NCBI GenBank assembly: GCA_937925455.1
Contig: CALEWF010000173.1
Span: 1 to 14,975, forward strand
Direction: 5' to 3'
Length of the DNA: 14,975 nt
Source of the DNA: an uncultured Flavobacteriales bacterium
GTDB taxonomy: Bacteria > Bacteroidota > Bacteroidia > CAIKAF01
The first letter of the stretch is position 1, and each line of letters begins with the position of its first letter. The notes beneath the pieces are model-generated. The model was not told the DNA's origin and ran no database searches. It saw only the letters and a list, made by a program, of their open reading frames with translations. Of the stretch, positions 6,048 through 14,289 are shown piece by piece. The position numbers and the translations under genes are program-made.

Positions 6048-6427
6048 ATGATTAAACCCTATAAAAATATTCACTTTTTAGAGAACTTGCATATTCCGTT
6101 ATGGCTGGTAAAAGACATTAGCTGGCTAATGATTTGGAAGCCGATGGGAATGATGATGATAGTACCGACAGTATCAGTCGCTATTATGTTAGTAATTGCC
6201 ACACGAAAAATTCCACATCGTTTACTTTAAATTTAGCCACCTTATGCTGGATAATGGCAAATTCTAACTGGATGGCAGGCGAGTTTTACAGCTATAATTT
6301 TCGGCCTTTTTCATTCACGCTTTTTATTCTCGGAATACTTTTTTCCATCATGTACTTTTTCTTATTTTTTCAAAAAAAGCAATTCAGGATATGGAGAAAA
6401 AAATCCATGGAAAAAAGAACCCTCTAA
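6048..6427 (+). pseudogene. Frameshifted small membrane protein gene
   Basis: Two overlapping frames together make one protein. The first (from ATG 6048) reads MIKPYKNIHFLENLHIPLWL, then a membrane stretch, and continues as ...LVIATRK; it then ends early at 6228-6230. The second frame carries on with NSTSFTLNLATLCWIMANSN, a WMAGEF motif and another hydrophobic helix, ending at 6427. The frames join at a run of five A (6206-6210): adding one A restores a continuous protein of ~126 residues with two or three membrane helices. The joined form resembles a Bacteroidota family of small membrane proteins of unknown function. The shift may be a real mutation, an assembly or sequencing slip in the homopolymer, or, less likely, recoding. 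The gene follows mazG by 12 bases. Confidence 0.7.
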
Positions 6428-6519
6428 ATTTTTAATCTACCAATAGTTAATTTATCAAAGGAGTGGCCGCTTGTTTCTCTGCCTCGTAGGGGCGGATTCA
6501 CCCGCTGCCCCGTCTGCTG

Positions 6520-6647
6520 CGGATGGAAGTGGAAAGCCCGCAGGGGCGAAGCCCACAGGGCACGGGGTAGCGGGGCTGAGGGCACAAAGACACCGCTACC
6601 CCGATGCCCTGTGTGGCTGAGCACCGAGGACTTGGAACGGACAGCCG
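6520..6647. repeat. GC-rich structured element, copy 2
   Basis: The left motif CGGATGGAAGTGGAAAGCCC (6520-6539) differs from copy 1 at one base. The right motif GAGGACTTGGAACGGACAGC (6626-6645) differs at three. The 85 bases between them share no clear sequence with the 86 in copy 1, yet again make a long hairpin: 6554-6573 pairs with 6593-6613 as a 20-bp stem with a single bulged A (6604), extended by GCC/GGC (6551-6553 with 6615-6617). GCTGC (6516-6520) and GCAGC (6654-6658) could close the whole element from outside. It fills the gap between the convergent mazG unit and hflX, where it might also hinder transcription running into the opposite gene. Confidence 0.75.
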
Positions 6648-6682
6648 CTTTAAGCAGCCTTATAAAAAATTATTATGGAAGT

Positions 6683-7897
6683 TTAATATAAAAAGTGGTT
6701 GTAAGGATACCGTTCGCGATGAATGGTTGCTACCCGATGATACAACTTATCCCTAAATTCATCGATATTATTTTTTTTAGCGGCAGAAATGAATACACAA
6801 TCTTCACCCAACTTACTCATCCAGGTTCGCTTTAGTTCTTCCAGTGTTTGTGGCCGCGGCGCATCGCTCAAATCATACGGGTCAACTTCCGGATTTTTAT
6901 AGTTATCAATCTTATTAAACACCACAATGGTAGGTTTATCGGCAGCGCCAATATCGGCCAGGGTTTGATTGACTACGGCATAATGGTCTTGAAACTGCGG
7001 ATGAGAGATATCAACCACATGCAACAGTAAATCCGATTCACGAACTTCATCCAGCGTGCTCTTAAATGACTCTACTAGTTGTGTGGGTAATTTGCGAATA
7101 AAGCCCACTGTATCACTGAGCAGAAATGGAAGATTAGCCAACACAACCTTTCGAACGGTGGTATCCAGTGTTGCAAACAATTTATTTTCAGCAAATACAT
7201 CGCTTTTGCTAATCAGATTCATCAGCGTACTTTTTCCTACATTGGTATATCCAACCAGCGCTACACGAACCAACTCCCCACGGTTTTTCCGCTGAATAAG
7301 CATTTGTTTATCAATCTCCTTGAGTTTTTCTTTGAGTAATGCAATGCGTTCACGCACTATCCGGCTATCGGTTTCAATTTCTTTTTCACCGGCACCACCA
7401 CGTGTGCCTGTTCCTCCTCGCTGGCGTTCCAGGTGGGTCCACATTCCTTTTAACCGAGGTAACATGTATTGGTAATAAGCCAACTCTACCTGGGTCTTAG
7501 CATGAGCCGTACGGGCACGCTGTGCAAAAATATCGAGGATCAAATTGGTGCGATCGAGTATTCGTACTTTTTTATCGTACTCTTTTGGATTAAAAATTTT
7601 ATCAATATTTCTTAGTTGGGCGGGCGAAAGCTCGTCATCGAATATTACTAACTCTATGCCATGCTCTTCTACGTATTGTTTTACTTCTTCTATTTTTCCC
7701 GACCCGATAAACGTACCGGGAACAGGTTTATCCAAACGCTGTGTAAATCGCTTCACTGCTTCTATTCCGGCTGTTTCAGCCAAAAAAGCAAGTTCATCTA
7801 AATATTCATGCAACTGTTCTTCTGTTTGATGCTGGTAAATAATACCTACCAGCACGGTCCGCATTTTCTTTTCGGCAATTTTTTTTATCTCAATCAT
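6683..7897 (-). CDS. hflX: GTPase HflX
   Basis: A 404-residue GTPase of normal HflX length. HflX binds the 50S subunit and splits stalled or stress-inactivated ribosomes. Residues ~12-200 are the HflX-specific N-terminal domain, with the RGGTGTRGGAGE loop (160-171) and a following coiled helix. The G domain shows G1 GYTNVGKST (216-224), a TTVRK switch region (246-250), G3 DTVGF (262-266), G4 NKID (328-331) and G5 SA (371-372). Its ATG directly abuts the stop codon of the upstream cytochrome c gene, so it is the last gene of a three-gene unit starting at ~8730. A GTPase downstream of two cytochrome genes has no obvious functional logic. GC-rich element copy 2 follows its stop. Confidence 0.96.
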   Translation of the reverse strand: MIEIKKIAEKKMRTVLVGIIYQHQTEEQLHEYLDELAFLAETAGIEAVKRFTQRLDKPVPGTFIGSGKIEEVKQYVEEHGIELVIFDDELSPAQLRNIDKIFNPKEYDKKVRILDRTNLILDIFAQRARTAHAKTQVELAYYQYMLPRLKGMWTHLERQRGGTGTRGGAGEKEIETDSRIVRERIALLKEKLKEIDKQMLIQRKNRGELVRVALVGYTNVGKSTLMNLISKSDVFAENKLFATLDTTVRKVVLANLPFLLSDTVGFIRKLPTQLVESFKSTLDEVRESDLLLHVVDISHPQFQDHYAVVNQTLADIGAADKPTIVVFNKIDNYKNPEVDPYDLSDAPRPQTLEELKRTWMSKLGEDCVFISAAKKNNIDEFRDKLYHRVATIHRERYPYNHFLY

Positions 7898-8236
7898 TTA
7901 CTTTTTCAGCTCTTGCGTATAGCGTGCTACGGCTTCTATTTCGCCGGGAGTAAGTTTGCTTTTAAACGGCTGCATGATGCCTCTACCATTAGTAATTACA
8001 TACACACGTTCATCGAGCGATAAAATGGATTGAGTTAAATTAGCTGAGCCGGCAACACCTTTATCGCCCGCTTCGCCATGACAAAGTACGCACTCCCGTT
8101 GATAAATGGTTTTACCATCCATGAATGGTGTTTGTTCAGTTTCTGCAGTAGTGGATTTTGTTTGCTCTTTAGAGCCGCAAGAAAACAATATAGACCATGA
8201 TAAAATAAATAAAAGATTTTTAAATAACCGTATCAT
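7898..8236 (-). CDS. Lipoprotein cytochrome c
   Basis: A 112-residue exported, lipid-anchored class I cytochrome c, an electron carrier on the outer face of a membrane. Starting at ATG 8236, residues 1-19 are a signal sequence ending in LFS and C20 is the lipidated cysteine. The heme site is C49-V-L-C52-H53 and the likely axial methionine is M88 (GRGIMQPF). An upstream ATG at 8281 keeps the frame open, but it would bury the signal peptide behind 15 residues and overlap the previous gene; the 8236 start leaves an 8-base gap. It lies between a cytochrome b-like gene and hflX, so the two cytochromes probably work together. Small cbb3- or caa3-associated c-type domains look similar, but no oxidase genes are present here. 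Confidence 0.9.
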   Translation of the reverse strand: MIRLFKNLLFILSWSILFSCGSKEQTKSTTAETEQTPFMDGKTIYQRECVLCHGEAGDKGVAGSANLTQSILSLDERVYVITNGRGIMQPFKSKLTPGEIEAVARYTQELKK

Positions 8237-8244
8237 ATTGTTAA

Positions 8245-8712
8245 TTAAAACCAGGTTCCCCAACTTTTCATAAAAGGCCATGGAATAGCTGTAAAAATTA
8301 AAATCAAACCCAACGTAAAAAATAAAGCCAGTCGCAGGTATTTTCCTTGATCTGTCAAAGCCCGCTTGCTCATGCTATGCCCCACAGTAATTAAAATGAT
8401 GGCCAGCAACATCATGCTCAGATGCTCAATGGTCCAAAAGCGAACTACGGAAGCCAATTCAGTCTGTCCTGCCTCTTTTAACTCTTTCATGTGAGTAAAA
8501 CCATTAAAATGCTTCTTCATGATGTATAATGCAAGGCCAAGCAATAACTGAATATGAGTTAATCCCATCGTCATAGCACCTAATTTTCGGTCAGCTGACT
8601 GAAATTGTTTTTTACCTAACCAACTGATCCACGACTTGATAACCACAAAAATCAACATCCCTAAAATGAGATATCGCAATGCTGAGTGTATATGTAATAG
8701 TCCCGTTTCCAT
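8245..8712 (-). CDS. Four-helix membrane protein, cytochrome b-like
   Basis: A 155-residue protein with four predicted membrane helices (about 11-31, 44-66, 89-112 and 124-146). Histidines sit at helix-compatible places: H9 at the start of helix 1, H53 in helix 2, and H97 and H112 in helix 3, which could hold one or two b hemes. Homologous Bacteroidota proteins are commonly labelled cytochrome B without experimental proof. It is the first gene of the unit and is followed after 8 bases by a lipoprotein cytochrome c, which supports a redox role such as passing electrons between the quinone pool and an external acceptor. That role is inference. It is read from a good promoter at 8735-8764. Confidence 0.75.
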   Translation of the reverse strand: METGLLHIHSALRYLILGMLIFVVIKSWISWLGKKQFQSADRKLGAMTMGLTHIQLLLGLALYIMKKHFNGFTHMKELKEAGQTELASVVRFWTIEHLSMMLLAIILITVGHSMSKRALTDQGKYLRLALFFTLGLILIFTAIPWPFMKSWGTWF

Positions 8713-8734
8713 TTTTTTACCAAATTTGTTTGCA

Positions 8735-8764
8735 CAAAGGTAGCTGAAAAGCCAAGTTTTACAA
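8735..8764 (-). promoter_or_regulatory. Promoter of the cytochrome b/c-hflX unit
   Basis: On the minus strand TTG (8762-8764), a 19-base spacer and TACCTTTG (8735-8742) match the Bacteroidota TTG-N19-TAnnTTTG promoter in both boxes and spacing. The start codon is at 8712. This is the best-formed promoter in the window. Confidence 0.75.
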
Positions 8765-8770
8765 CATGTA

Positions 8771-11700
8771 ATGAATGATATTCAAATGAAGAAAATTAAA
8801 TTTAAAAATCTGTACCGTACATATTTGTTACTCTTTGTTTTATCATGGATTCGAGGATATACACAACCGGTAAAATACAATTCGGTTCGCGATGAACGAA
8901 GTCCGGTATATGCTTTTACGCATGCAAGCATTCATGTAGATTTTGAAACCAACCTGCAGGATGCCACCCTGCTTATAGAAAAAGACCGGATTCTTGCGGT
9001 AGGGATCAATATTACAATTCCTAAAGAAGCCATTGTATTCAACTGTGCTGGCAAACATATTTTCCCCTCATTTATTGAAATGTATAGTTCCTTTGGAATG
9101 CCAGAGCTAAAACTTGGGCAACGAGGTACCGGTCCACATTATGACCCGCTAAGAAAAGGAGCATATTATTGGAACGATGCTATAAAACCCGATGTTCAGG
9201 CTTCAACTCTTTTTACATACAATGAACCAAGTGCTGCAGACCTTCGGAATTATGGATTTGGACTGGTGAATACTCATCAAAAAGATGGTATTATTCGTGG
9301 AAGCAGCACCGTGGTATTATTGGGTGGGGAAAAAGAAAGAAAACAAATTATCAAAGAAAAAGCTGCCTTGCATTTTTCGTTTAACAAAGGCATATCCCAA
9401 CAGGAATACCCAACATCACAAACCGGTGCAATTGCCCTCATTCGACAATTCATGTACGATGCCGAAGCATATAGCAACTCAAAAGAAAAAAATGAAATCA
9501 ATTTATCCCTGCAAGCCTTTAATGAATTAAAAAAACATCCATTCATTTTCGAAACTTCCGATAAGCAGGAAATTTTCAGGGCTGCAGCTATTGCCAAAGA
9601 ATTTAACACATCCTTTATATTCAAAGGCAGTGGAACAGAATACCAACGATTGCAAGAATTAGCAGCTATGAAAGCACGGCTGATTATACCGGTTGTATTC
9701 CCTCAAGCGATGGATGTAAGTAACCCATACGATGCTGATATTATTTCATTGGCAGATTTAAAACATTGGGAATTAGCGCCCTTTAATGCCACATTCCTTC
9801 AAAAGCAGGGGATTGAATTTGCTATAACAGCAGAGGGATGCAAATCTTCCATAGAATTTTTTGATAATCTTTATAAATCCGTTCAACGAGGGCTCAGCAA
9901 GCAAATATTGCTCAAAGCGCTTACGCATACACCGGCAAACATGTTGGGAGTGGATGACAAAGCAGGCTGTTTGAAGAAAAATTTTCTGGCTAATTTCATG
10001 ATTACTGAAGGTGAGCCTGGAGATAAAGAATTTAAAATATATGAGCACTGGATAGCCGGCAAACAATATGTGAACGATTTTCAAGCATTCCTTGCAGACT
10101 TGCGTGGCGATTACAGAATGTCAGTAAATGGTGTAGAATTTCTGGATGGAAAAAAACTTTCAATTACTGGTAAAAAAAACCAATACAAAGCCACCTTACA
10201 CATTACGGATTCAACCAAACTAATAATTGATCTAAAGCAAGAAAAAAATGCCGTAAATGGAAATATGTATTCACGAGCATTGGGAGGGTTTGTTCGATTT
10301 AATTTTCAGCTGGATACCACCGGAAACTGGAACGGATGGATGACGCATCCCAACGGAAAAGTATTTGCTGTTAGTGTACAAAAAACACACCCGTTTGAAG
10401 AAAAAGAACAAGAAAAAAGCAATGATACAATTACACCCGGTTCAATATTATATCCACTTCGAGCCTATGGATTTTTACCAGAAGAATTGAATGGATTATC
10501 CAATAAATCGTATCTCATCAAAAATGCTACCATTTGGACCTGTGAAAAAGAAGGTATTTTAGAGCAAACCGATATATTATTAGAAAATGGCAAAATAAGT
10601 AAAATTGGAAAGGGGCTTTCAGGCGGTAAAGAAACCATTGTGATAGTAGGAGATGGCTTGCACGTAACACCGGGTATTATTGATGAACATTCTCACATTG
10701 CGTTAAGTAAAGGTGTAAATGAGGCAGCCGAATCCAGCACAGCCGAAGTGCGTATGAGTGATGTAGTAAATGCCGATGATATTAATATTTACCGCCAACT
10801 GGCAGGAGGCGTAACAACGGCTCAACTGCTACACGGCTCTGCAAATGCTATTGGTGGACAGTCGGCCATTATAAAATTAAAATGGGGAAGAACCGCCCCT
10901 GAAATGTTATTTCCCAATGCTCCAAGATTTATCAAATTTGCGTTAGGAGAAAATGTAAAACAATCAAACTGGGGTGATAACTATAGCATACGCTATCCGC
11001 AAACGCGAATGGGCGTTGAACAATTTTATTATGATATGTTCTACCGGGCACGTGAATACGGTGAAAATAAAGACAAAAACAAACGCAAAGACCTGGAGCT
11101 CGAAGCCCTTTGGGAAATTCTGAACAACAAGCGTTTTATCACTTGCCATTCGTATGTACAATCTGAAATCAACATGCTGATGAAAGTAGCCGATTCGCTG
11201 GGTTTTAAAATAAATACGTTTACTCATATTTTAGAAGGATATAAAATAGCCGATAAAATGAAAGCACACGGGGCCAATGCATCAACGTTTTCTGACTGGT
11301 GGGCATATAAAATGGAAGTAATGGAAGCCATACCCCATAACGCAGCATTGCTTACCCGCATGGGAGTAAACACCTCTGTAAATTCAGATGATGCAGAAAT
11401 GGCCCGAAGGCTTAATCACGAAGCTGCTAAAGCCATAAAATACGGAAACCTAAGCCGAGAAGAAGCGATGAAATTAATAACCCTCAATCCTGCCAAAATG
11501 CTTCATATTGACCACAAAGTAGGAAGCATTAAACCCGGGAAGGATGCCGATATAGTCATTTGGTCTGCCGATCCACTCAGCATTTATGCCAAAGTATTAT
11601 ACACATTTATAGATGGAGAATTGTATTTCAGTCGGGAGCGAAATGAGCAACTCAACGAGCGGGACAAAAAAGAAAAAAACCGACTCATTCAAGCCATGCT

Positions 11701-11815
11701 AAAAGCGAAAAACGACGGAGAATCAACCGTACCAGTTACACGAAAAGAATACTGGCTGTACGATTGTGAGGATATTCATATTGAAGAAGTTGAACTTTTA
11801 CAAATTAAACCATGA
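8771..11815 (+). CDS. Exported two-module amidohydrolase
   Basis: A 1014-residue protein with an N-terminal signal peptide. ATG at 8771 or, more typical for a signal peptide (MKKIKFKNLYRTYLLLF...), at 8786 are both possible. Two amidohydrolase modules follow. The C-terminal one (~575-960) keeps the metal site expected for imidazolonepropionase-like hydrolases: H640 and H642 in DEHSH, H793 (TCHSY), H819 (FTHIL) and D873 (NSDD). The N-terminal one (~35-440) has the fold's landmarks but reads PSFIEMYSS (99-107), with Y105 and S107 in place of the two histidines, so it should not bind metal. A beta-rich linker lies at ~445-550 and a charged helical tail ends the protein. The substrate is unknown; cyclic amides or peptide-like compounds in the periplasm are possible. 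It overlaps the next gene by ATGA. Confidence 0.88.
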   Translation: MNDIQMKKIKFKNLYRTYLLLFVLSWIRGYTQPVKYNSVRDERSPVYAFTHASIHVDFETNLQDATLLIEKDRILAVGINITIPKEAIVFNCAGKHIFPSFIEMYSSFGMPELKLGQRGTGPHYDPLRKGAYYWNDAIKPDVQASTLFTYNEPSAADLRNYGFGLVNTHQKDGIIRGSSTVVLLGGEKERKQIIKEKAALHFSFNKGISQQEYPTSQTGAIALIRQFMYDAEAYSNSKEKNEINLSLQAFNELKKHPFIFETSDKQEIFRAAAIAKEFNTSFIFKGSGTEYQRLQELAAMKARLIIPVVFPQAMDVSNPYDADIISLADLKHWELAPFNATFLQKQGIEFAITAEGCKSSIEFFDNLYKSVQRGLSKQILLKALTHTPANMLGVDDKAGCLKKNFLANFMITEGEPGDKEFKIYEHWIAGKQYVNDFQAFLADLRGDYRMSVNGVEFLDGKKLSITGKKNQYKATLHITDSTKLIIDLKQEKNAVNGNMYSRALGGFVRFNFQLDTTGNWNGWMTHPNGKVFAVSVQKTHPFEEKEQEKSNDTITPGSILYPLRAYGFLPEELNGLSNKSYLIKNATIWTCEKEGILEQTDILLENGKISKIGKGLSGGKETIVIVGDGLHVTPGIIDEHSHIALSKGVNEAAESSTAEVRMSDVVNADDINIYRQLAGGVTTAQLLHGSANAIGGQSAIIKLKWGRTAPEMLFPNAPRFIKFALGENVKQSNWGDNYSIRYPQTRMGVEQFYYDMFYRAREYGENKDKNKRKDLELEALWEILNNKRFITCHSYVQSEINMLMKVADSLGFKINTFTHILEGYKIADKMKAHGANASTFSDWWAYKMEVMEAIPHNAALLTRMGVNTSVNSDDAEMARRLNHEAAKAIKYGNLSREEAMKLITLNPAKMLHIDHKVGSIKPGKDADIVIWSADPLSIYAKVLYTFIDGELYFSRERNEQLNERDKKEKNRLIQAMLKAKNDGESTVPVTRKEYWLYDCEDIHIEEVELLQIKP

Positions 11816-13119
11816 AAAAATTTTTTCTTATTGTAGTTTTTATACTATCCGAATCATTCCATTTGATTTCGGCTCAACGACCTGCTCCTGCTCCGCCTCA
11901 ATCAAAGAGCATTTTAATTACCAATGCTATTATTCACACGGGCAAAGGCAATTCATTTACAGGGCATGTTGGTTTTAAAAATGGTAAAATTGATTTTGTT
12001 GGCGAACAACAGATAAAGCCTCCCAAATACGATTCAATAATAGATGCAAACGGAATGCACTTGTATCCGGGTTTTATTTTGTTAAATACTACACTCGGAT
12101 TACGAGAAGTAGATGCCGTACGTGCAACCCGAGATTATGCAGAAACCGGCGAAATAAAACCGGAAGTGCGCACCGTCATTGCCTTCAATACTGATTCAAA
12201 AATTATTCCTACCGTTCGAAATAATGGGATATTGATTGCCCAGCCGGTTCCACGCGGTGGATTGGTTTCTGGGCAATCAAGCATTGTTCAATTAGATGCA
12301 TGGAATTGGGAAGATGCAGTAATAAAAATGGAAGATGGATTGCATGTGATTTGGCCTTCACGCATTCGACGATATTACCCTTGGGAAGACGTAACCGAAA
12401 GCGGTAATTTTCAGAAAGAGCGCCAGCAAAAACTACAAGAATTGCGTAAACTTTTTGAAGATGCCAGAGCATATCATACCGCTAAACAACCGGCTGTGTT
12501 TAATCAAAAACTGGCAGCCATGAAAGAGTTGTTTACCGGCGAAAAGAAATTATTCCTTCATGTAAGCCATGCTACTGACATTATGGAAAGTGTACTATTC
12601 TTCAAAGAACTGGAAGTAAATAAAATTGTGCTGGTAGGTGCTTATGAAGCATACAAGATTTTAGATTTTGTAAAGAAACACCAACTTCCCGTAATTCTTC
12701 AACGCCCTCATCATCTTCCTGTATATGAAGATGACCCAATAGATTTACCGTATAAATTGCCTTTTATTTTAGATACGGCTGGAATAACGGTAAGCATTGA
12801 TTACGCCGGCGATATGGAAGCTATGGGAAGCCGAAACCTGCCTTTTGTTGCTGGCACTTGCGTAGCATACGGATTACCTTATGAAAAAGCTGTACAACTT
12901 ATTTCATACAACGCCGCTAAAATTTTAGGTATTGACCAACACACAGGAACCATTGAACCGGGAAAGGATGCTACGTTTTTTTTATCGAGAGGTGATGCTT
13001 TAGATATGAGCACTAATAAGCTTGTTCATGCCTTTATTCAGGGAAGAAATTTGAATCTCGATTCTCATCAGGAAGTATTGTACCGGATGTATATCAATAA
13101 ATATAATATTTCAGAGTAA
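11812..13119 (+). CDS. Exported amidohydrolase-like protein lacking the HxH motif
   Basis: A 435-residue protein whose first ~22 residues are a signal peptide (MKKFFLIVVFIL...ISAQ), followed by a short proline-rich stretch (PAPAPP). The remainder follows the amidohydrolase layout: the composite beta start (ILITNAIIHTGKG), the barrel, and the C-terminal NAAKILGIDQHTGTIEPGKD stretch that closes the beta sandwich. Where active members have PGxxDxHxH it reads PGFILLNTT (86-94), so N92 and T94 replace both histidines, and the later NSDD-type aspartate motif is not recognisable. It is therefore probably not a metal-dependent hydrolase on its own. The ATGA overlap with the preceding gene implies translational coupling and perhaps a stable complex in which this subunit is structural or substrate-binding. 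Confidence 0.87.
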   Translation: MKKFFLIVVFILSESFHLISAQRPAPAPPQSKSILITNAIIHTGKGNSFTGHVGFKNGKIDFVGEQQIKPPKYDSIIDANGMHLYPGFILLNTTLGLREVDAVRATRDYAETGEIKPEVRTVIAFNTDSKIIPTVRNNGILIAQPVPRGGLVSGQSSIVQLDAWNWEDAVIKMEDGLHVIWPSRIRRYYPWEDVTESGNFQKERQQKLQELRKLFEDARAYHTAKQPAVFNQKLAAMKELFTGEKKLFLHVSHATDIMESVLFFKELEVNKIVLVGAYEAYKILDFVKKHQLPVILQRPHHLPVYEDDPIDLPYKLPFILDTAGITVSIDYAGDMEAMGSRNLPFVAGTCVAYGLPYEKAVQLISYNAAKILGIDQHTGTIEPGKDATFFLSRGDALDMSTNKLVHAFIQGRNLNLDSHQEVLYRMYINKYNISE

Positions 13120-13167
13120 TTGTACACTGTATTTAATTGTGTTATTCAATACAACTAAAAGAAATTT

Positions 13168-14049
13168 TCATGGAGTGTATTGGCCAAAATAATCATAAAC
13201 AAAACGTGCCAATATATCTGTTTTATTGTTGAAGAGTGTAAGAGTATCATTTTTTAAATTAAAAAGAGCAGCGGTATTTAACGCATTAAAAAACATTATT
13301 TCTAAGTTATTTTTTTCATTATCCATACATGCCATGTTAGTAGTAGCAATATTTTGAAATGTAATTTTATTTGAAAGTGTAATTTTTACAATTCCTGAAA
13401 AAGAATTACAACCACTGCTTCCTCTTATCGCTTTATCCGTAAAATTTATGTAAGGTGCGTTGTTCTGATTCTCTATTTTTTTTCTGTTTAACTCTATCAA
13501 TCTCCAGTATTTTTCAGTTAATATAGTATCTGAATAATATTTATTTAAAGTGTATTTATCTGCCATATTCCCAGTAAAGCGTTGTCCTTGCTGATTTAGA
13601 AGAAATAGTTTTTCTTCTCCTACCTGGTATTTATTTAAAAATTGATCATTCAGTTGATCTTTTAGTATAATAAAATTACCTGAATTATCCCATTCAAACC
13701 TTCCTTCAAATGTCGAGGGAGATATATGTTTTTTACCAAGATAAAGCAATGTTAACCGATACGTTCCGCTGGCAAACAACACCATTTCAATTTTAATTCC
13801 TTCACAATCAGCACAAGGAACTATGCCACGATAAATACCTTCCCAGTCTAAAGCAATTCGGCTGTTATCAGCAATAGGAAACATAGTATCTAATGGATGA
13901 TGAGAATTCCATTCTCTGTGTGTATCATTTACACGAAGTGCTTGCAAATTGTCTTTGTTTATACTGGGCTTACCTTTATCATGACATGATATAAAAAAAT
14001 AACACTGTGCTACAAAAAACAGTATTCGAATCAATAATTTCATCTGCAT
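13168..14049 (-). CDS. NlpE-like / META-domain lipoprotein
   Basis: A 293-residue secreted protein. ATG at 14049 or 14043 opens a signal sequence ending FFIS-C22, a slightly unusual lipobox (Phe at -3). Residues ~68-165 are an NlpE N-terminal domain with the hallmark GIYRGIVPCADCEGI (71-85; C79 and C82). Residues ~175-287 are a META (HslJ-like) domain with YWRLIELN (181-188), SGCNSFSG (212-219) and TTNMACMD (236-243). NlpE in E. coli is an outer-membrane lipoprotein linked to copper and envelope stress signalling, and HslJ to heat and novobiocin; neither role can be transferred safely. The combination of the two domains is common among environmental bacteria. It stands alone, convergent with the amidohydrolase pair. 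Confidence 0.88.
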   Translation of the reverse strand: MQMKLLIRILFFVAQCYFFISCHDKGKPSINKDNLQALRVNDTHREWNSHHPLDTMFPIADNSRIALDWEGIYRGIVPCADCEGIKIEMVLFASGTYRLTLLYLGKKHISPSTFEGRFEWDNSGNFIILKDQLNDQFLNKYQVGEEKLFLLNQQGQRFTGNMADKYTLNKYYSDTILTEKYWRLIELNRKKIENQNNAPYINFTDKAIRGSSGCNSFSGIVKITLSNKITFQNIATTNMACMDNEKNNLEIMFFNALNTAALFNLKNDTLTLFNNKTDILARFVYDYFGQYTP

Positions 14050-14254
14050 TTTTTGTTTTTACAATAATAGTTAAAAGCAATCAATATATGTTGTTGAAAT
14101 AAGATAATGTGGATTTAAGTATCAAGTTCAGTAATTTCAGACACTTTAGTAATTCGAAATTTGCTTCTTCGCCAAGCCCTAAACCTTTGTGCCTCATTGT
14201 AGAAAGCCGACCGCACATTCAAGCACATTTGGTTTTTGCCCACACACAAAGCCC

Positions 14255-14289
14255 AAAAAAAACCAAAGAGCCTGATTTTGCCAAGGCTC
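14255..14289 (-). terminator. Terminator of the WYL-domain gene
   Basis: On the minus strand GAGCCT (14284-14289) and AGGCTC (14268-14273) form a 6-bp stem, then TTTGG and a run of eight T (14255-14262). The stem overlaps the stop codon at 14288-14290. A second possible pairing, TTTGGTTTTT with AAAAACCAAA (14228-14237 with 14258-14267), lies just beyond. Confidence 0.6.

Noticed and set aside
6424..6624. 66-residue minus-strand frame
   Set aside because: It overlaps element copy 2; open only because the region is GC-rich and palindromic.
8237..8281. Upstream start (8281) for the cytochrome c
   Set aside because: It would put 15 residues ahead of a clear lipoprotein signal sequence and overlap the upstream gene; ATG 8236 gives signal peptide, lipobox and an 8-base gap.
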